From NCBI GenBank assembly GCA_021789095.1, contig JAJYJX010000027.1:1-17972 (forward strand): a stretch of 17,972 bases of DNA. The letters run 5' to 3'. The position numbers were made by a program, and so were the translations under genes. The DNA is from a bacterium (lineage in GTDB: Bacteria; JAMCPX01). How positions within the stretch are numbered: the first letter of the stretch is position 1; the number at the start of each line of letters is the position of its first letter. Shown here in pieces: positions 14,535 through 17,972 of this stretch. The notes beneath the pieces are model-generated. The model was not told the DNA's origin. It worked only from the letters and a program-made list of their open reading frames with translations, and did no database searches.

Positions 14535-15255
14535 TTTATTGCCAATATCGTTATTAACACTGCTGGTATACCTTTTTATTTCAGGATGTGCGTACACGCT
14601 AAGGCCCGTCAGATACGATACTATGTCAGCTTTAATGACCGCCATGTCAGAGAAAAACCCTGATATAAACAGCATCAAGGCGCTTGCCACAGTCAGCGTC
14701 AAAATTGACGACAGGCATGCAAGTTTTCCGGAGGGAATGATCATAAGCGGCAATGCAATAAGGCTGGAAACGCTTAATATCTTTTACCAGCCGCTGCTTG
14801 TGCTGATCTACAACCGCACTGTATCAATACTGAATGTCGATACGGGTACATGCAGTGTATATTCATCCGCGGACAGTTTCAGGTATTTTACATATCTTGA
14901 TATTCCGCCGGAAGTCTTCAAAAGTCTGGTAACAGGCAGGCTGCCTGGTACCCCGTCTAAAATGACTGTAAGCAAGAACAAGTTTGTACTGTCAGGGGAG
15001 AGAGATAGCGCATCGTGGATTGCATCGGTTAACGATAAACTGCTACCGGAGAGTACGAACATTGAGATGGACAACGGCATTAAGACATTCTGTACATACG
15101 ACGATTACGCCGCAATAGATGGTGTAAGGATACCATTTTATGTGAGATGCAAGTGGAAGGATAACAGGATTACAATACATTATGACAAGGTTCATATTAA
15201 CGGGAAGGTCGATCCAGAGTTAATGGATGCAGATAAACTTTGCAATCATGGGTAG
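14521..15255 (+). CDS. Lipoprotein, DUF4292/LolB-like fold
   Basis: The 244-residue frame begins with TTG and a hydrophobic run ending FISGC (Cys23), a good lipobox. The mature part (SIKALATVSVKIDD, GMIISGNAIRLETLNIFYQP, VSILNVDTGTCSVYSS, IPPEVFKSLVTGRLPG and a late HYDKVHINGKVDPELMD) alternates beta strands in the way of the LolA/LolB and DUF4292 lipoproteins, which hold acyl chains in a half-open barrel. That family assignment is from pattern memory and moderate in strength. AAGGAG lies 13 bases before the TTG, and no ATG or GTG is available before the signal peptide. Being coupled to a TPR lipoprotein upstream and a solute-binding lipoprotein downstream by short overlaps, it probably works in the same envelope process. 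Lipid or lipoprotein handling is the best guess. Confidence 0.75.
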   Translation: MAQNSLLPISLLTLLVYLFISGCAYTLRPVRYDTMSALMTAMSEKNPDINSIKALATVSVKIDDRHASFPEGMIISGNAIRLETLNIFYQPLLVLIYNRTVSILNVDTGTCSVYSSADSFRYFTYLDIPPEVFKSLVTGRLPGTPSKMTVSKNKFVLSGERDSASWIASVNDKLLPESTNIEMDNGIKTFCTYDDYAAIDGVRIPFYVRCKWKDNRITIHYDKVHINGKVDPELMDADKLCNHG

Positions 15256-16933
15256 ACGGCAGGCAAAGATCCTTATACCGGCAGTGCTGTCTTTTGTTTT
15301 GTTTAGCGGCTGCAATTTCAGGAGGATGGAGAGCCTGCCTAAAAATATACTTGTTACCGCCGTTATATCGGATCCAAGGACATTCAACCCTATTCTTGCA
15401 AATGAGACAAGCTCTACGGACGTTCTTGACCCTATATTTGCAGGACTTACAAGGCTTAACCTTTTTACCTTTAAAGTGGAACCCGGGCTTGCAGAGTCAT
15501 GGACTGTAAGCAGTGACAGAAAGGTCATAACAATGAAGCTCAGGAAGCATGTCCATTTCAGCGATGGTGAGCCATTCTCTGCAGATGATGTGCTGTTTAC
15601 GTTTAAAGTGATCTACTCGCCTGATGTGCTTTCTTCATACCGCGACCTGTTTACGATAAACGGCAAGCAGGTAAAGGTAGAAAAACTTGATAACCATACA
15701 GTGAGGTTCATACTCCCGGTTCCGTTCTATCCATTCCTGGAATCATTAAGCATTCCCGTCCTGCCGGAACATGTTCTGCAGAGGCCGCTGCTTGGCAATG
15801 TATTTGAAAAAACATGGAACATAGTTACCGCGCCGGATCATATTGTAGGACTCGGTCCATATACCATGACAGACTATGTTCCAAGCCAGTACATTATCTT
15901 TAAGGCAAACCCTTATTATTATGAGAAAGATGGCGAAGGTGTCCAACTGCCGTACATAGAGAAACGTGCAATGCTCATAGTCCAGAATCAGGACGCCCAG
16001 TATGTAAAATTCATTTCCGGTGAGACCGATATCTATTCACCAAGGCCCCAGGAAGTATCCATGCTTGAATCAATGAGCAAAAAAAGGGGATTTATCGTTA
16101 AGAATATAGGGCTTGATACAGGTATCCTGTTTGTGTCCTTCAACAGAAATCCACGGCATTATATCAAGGACGGCAAAATAGACCCAAGGTACAAATGGTT
16201 TACCAATATAAATTTTTTAAAGGCTGTTGCGCACAGCATTGACAAGCAGGGGATCATCAATGATGTTTACAGGGGGTATGGTGAACCTGCAGTATCTTTT
16301 ATACCTCGCAGCGTACCTGTGTATCACCTGAATATGACCGACTATGCCTATAATCTTGACGAGGCGCGGGCACTGCTTAAAAAAGCCGGTTTTCACTGGA
16401 ACAATGGCATGCTGTATGACAGTTCCGGAAACAGGGTCGAATTTGATTTTTTTACAAACTCCGGGAATGAACAGAGGGAGCGTATAGCTGCTATAATAAC
16501 TTCCGACCTTGCCAAACTGGGTATGAAGGTAAACTATAAGCCGCTGGACTTTAATACAATTGTTGAAAAGCTTACAACAAATTTTAACTGGGACTGCATG
16601 CTTATAGCGCTTACAGGCGGGTATGAACCGCACAATGGGGCGAACGTACTGCTTTCAAACGGCATGCTCCACCTGTGGGACCCCAGAGAACATACGCCTG
16701 CAACAAAATGGGAGGCTGAAATAGACAGGCTTATGATGAGGGGGGCGGAAGAGTACAATAGAGAGAAAAGGGCACTCTATTATAAAAAGGTCCAGAAGAT
16801 ACTGCACGATGAACTTCCGCTCATACCTGTTGTAAGGCAGTATGATTTTGTTGCATACACAGACAAGCTCGAGAATTACAGGCCTACGGTGTTCGGCAAT
16901 TACAGGCCCGAGATGATGAGATTGAAGCAATGA
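15248..16933 (+). CDS. Family 5 extracellular solute-binding lipoprotein (OppA/DppA-like)
   Basis: The 561-residue protein starts with MGRRQAKILIPAVLSFVLFS and Gly-Cys (Cys22), a lipoprotein signal. The mature protein has the family-5 solute-binding order: ISDPRTFNPILANETSS, FAGLTRLNLFTFKVEPGLAE, SWTVSSDRKVITMKLRKHVH followed by FSDGEPFSADDVLFTFK, then LGPYTMTDYVPSQYI, NFLKAVAHSIDKQGIINDVY, and YNREKRALYYKKVQKILHDE near the end. Such proteins bind peptides, nickel or other solutes for ABC importers. No permease or ATPase genes are beside it, so it is an orphan or serves a remote transporter. ATG 15248 gives the cleanest signal peptide and overlaps the previous stop by 8 bases. An ATG at 15227 in the same frame would add seven residues and has a weak GAG upstream. 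The next gene overlaps its stop as ATGA. Confidence 0.87.
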   Translation: MGRRQAKILIPAVLSFVLFSGCNFRRMESLPKNILVTAVISDPRTFNPILANETSSTDVLDPIFAGLTRLNLFTFKVEPGLAESWTVSSDRKVITMKLRKHVHFSDGEPFSADDVLFTFKVIYSPDVLSSYRDLFTINGKQVKVEKLDNHTVRFILPVPFYPFLESLSIPVLPEHVLQRPLLGNVFEKTWNIVTAPDHIVGLGPYTMTDYVPSQYIIFKANPYYYEKDGEGVQLPYIEKRAMLIVQNQDAQYVKFISGETDIYSPRPQEVSMLESMSKKRGFIVKNIGLDTGILFVSFNRNPRHYIKDGKIDPRYKWFTNINFLKAVAHSIDKQGIINDVYRGYGEPAVSFIPRSVPVYHLNMTDYAYNLDEARALLKKAGFHWNNGMLYDSSGNRVEFDFFTNSGNEQRERIAAIITSDLAKLGMKVNYKPLDFNTIVEKLTTNFNWDCMLIALTGGYEPHNGANVLLSNGMLHLWDPREHTPATKWEAEIDRLMMRGAEEYNREKRALYYKKVQKILHDELPLIPVVRQYDFVAYTDKLENYRPTVFGNYRPEMMRLKQ

Positions 16934-17972
16934 TAAAACTGTATGATTCACATGCGCACATAAGCTTTCCCGAATATGATAATGACAGGGACGCGGTTAT
17001 TAAGCGTGCGGTTGAGGCCGGTTTTGAATTCATAATAAACATAGGCTCAGGGCTGGGGATGAAAGGCAACAGCGATGCTTTAAGGCTGGCACACCAGCAT
17101 GACTTCATCTATACGACTGTCGGGCTTCATCCGCATGAAGCATCGCTGTTCAGCGAACAGACGTTATCCGATATTGCCGTCATGTCGGACGATCCGAAGG
17201 TTGTTGCAATCGGAGAGGTCGGACTCGATTATCATTACATGCATTCACCGAAAGACGCTCAGATACAAGCCTTTGAATCGTTCATAAAGCTTGCAAGGGA
17301 TAAGCGTCTGCCGCTCGTGATCCACAGCAGGGATGCAAACAAAGAAGTCATGAGCATGCTGAAAAGACAGAGGGCAGGCGATGTCGGCGGTGTTATCCAC
17401 AGCTTCGGAGGTGACATGGAACAGGCAGGCAAGGCATTGGAACTGGGGTTTTATCTTTCCATAAACGGGATCATAACATTCAAGAATGCGAGTGCATTAA
17501 GAGATGCGGTTTCAAAACTGCCCGTTGACAGCCTGCTCATAGAAACAGACTGCCCGTTCCTTACGCCTGAACCGTACAGGGGCAAACGAAACGAACCCGC
17601 GTACACAGCCTATGTGCTCAAGGCCATTTCCGGGATTAAAGGCATGGATCAGGCTGAACTGTCGGAACTCCTCCTTGAAAATGCACGGCAGGCATTCGGC
17701 ATAGGCGTAAAACAAACAATAGCATACAGCTTCGAAAACAGGCTTTACCTCAATATAACAAACAGGTGTACAAACGCCTGTACATTCTGCCCGAAGTTCA
17801 GGAATGACTACTATGTAAAAGACTACCAGCTTAAGCTTATGAAAACAGAGCCCTCCCTTGAAGAAATCATAAAGGAGATCGGCGACCCTTCAGTATATGA
17901 AGAAGTGGTTTTTGTCGGATACGGCGAACCCACACAGAGGCTTGATATTGTTATAGCTGTAAGCAGGTGGCT
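16930..17972 (+). CDS. TatD-family metallohydrolase fused to TatD-linked radical SAM domain (3' end cut)
   Basis: The gene starts at ATG 16930, overlapping the previous stop (ATGA), and is open for 347 codons to the window edge. Residues 1-258 form a complete TatD barrel: DSHAH (6-10; His8, His10), GLHPHE (65-70), GEVGLDYH (95-102; Glu96), VIHSRDA (130-136; His132), HSFGG (157-161; His157) and ETDCPFLTPEPYRGK (205-219; Asp207). These are the usual two-metal ligands of TatD nucleases. After a short link, a second domain begins with LYLNITNRCTNACTFCPKF (C280, C284, C287: the Cx3Cx2C site for a 4Fe-4S cluster and S-adenosylmethionine) and VGYGEP (329-334). Radical SAM proteins linked to TatD are a recognised family, and fusions are known in deltaproteobacteria. 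What the radical SAM half makes is, as far as I know, not established. Its end is missing here. Confidence 0.88.
   Translation, partial: MIKLYDSHAHISFPEYDNDRDAVIKRAVEAGFEFIINIGSGLGMKGNSDALRLAHQHDFIYTTVGLHPHEASLFSEQTLSDIAVMSDDPKVVAIGEVGLDYHYMHSPKDAQIQAFESFIKLARDKRLPLVIHSRDANKEVMSMLKRQRAGDVGGVIHSFGGDMEQAGKALELGFYLSINGIITFKNASALRDAVSKLPVDSLLIETDCPFLTPEPYRGKRNEPAYTAYVLKAISGIKGMDQAELSELLLENARQAFGIGVKQTIAYSFENRLYLNITNRCTNACTFCPKFRNDYYVKDYQLKLMKTEPSLEEIIKEIGDPSVYEEVVFVGYGEPTQRLDIVIAVSRW

Overview
The window looks like chromosomal DNA of an anaerobic, Gram-negative bacterium of the Desulfobacterota (former Deltaproteobacteria) type. I infer this from gene content, not from a taxonomic marker. The clues are an electron-transfer-flavoprotein operon with a membrane FeS menaquinone oxidoreductase of the EMO (DUF224/CCG) type, several lipoproteins, a TatD nuclease fused to a radical SAM domain, and moderate GC. 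Coding strand switches once: everything left of about 4.25 kb is on the minus strand, and everything right of it is on the plus strand.

Left part (1-4230, minus strand). In transcription order there is a tRNA-Gly(CCC) followed 29 nt later by panE (ketopantoate reductase), an AT-rich spacer that looks like a decayed dispersed repeat, a DUF72 gene that has lost its middle, and a large secreted lipoprotein ending in a Hedgehog/DD-peptidase-like zinc domain. A small exported protein (cut by the window edge) follows. The lipoprotein carries a (CA)12 tract directly after its only well-placed ribosome binding site and ATG. In this sequence that ATG is out of frame with the body of the protein, and one extra CA unit would restore it. 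This is a textbook layout for phase variation and the most interesting feature here.

Middle part (4300-8970, plus strand). A Bacillus-type FadR (TetR family) gene overlaps etfB, followed by etfA and a 688-residue membrane FeS oxidoreductase. A perfect 18-bp FadR-type operator covers the -10 box of the fadR promoter, so the module should be autoregulated and respond to long-chain acyl-CoA. Together EtfBA and the oxidoreductase would carry electrons from acyl-CoA dehydrogenases to menaquinone. A 91-bp element with 20-bp inverted arms sits between etfA and the oxidoreductase gene. A good intrinsic terminator closes the group.

Right part (8970-17972, plus strand). First comes a remnant of a type IIG restriction-modification gene (N-terminal nuclease region only, with an internal stop). 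Enolase follows, preceded by a second, unrelated inverted-repeat leader that could alternatively pair with the enolase ribosome binding site. Then come a Pro/Ala/Glu/Lys repeat protein spanning the periplasm and a short-chain dehydrogenase. A tightly packed set with overlapping ends closes the window: a TPR lipoprotein, a DUF4292-like lipoprotein, a family-5 solute-binding lipoprotein, and the TatD-radical SAM fusion, which runs off the right edge.
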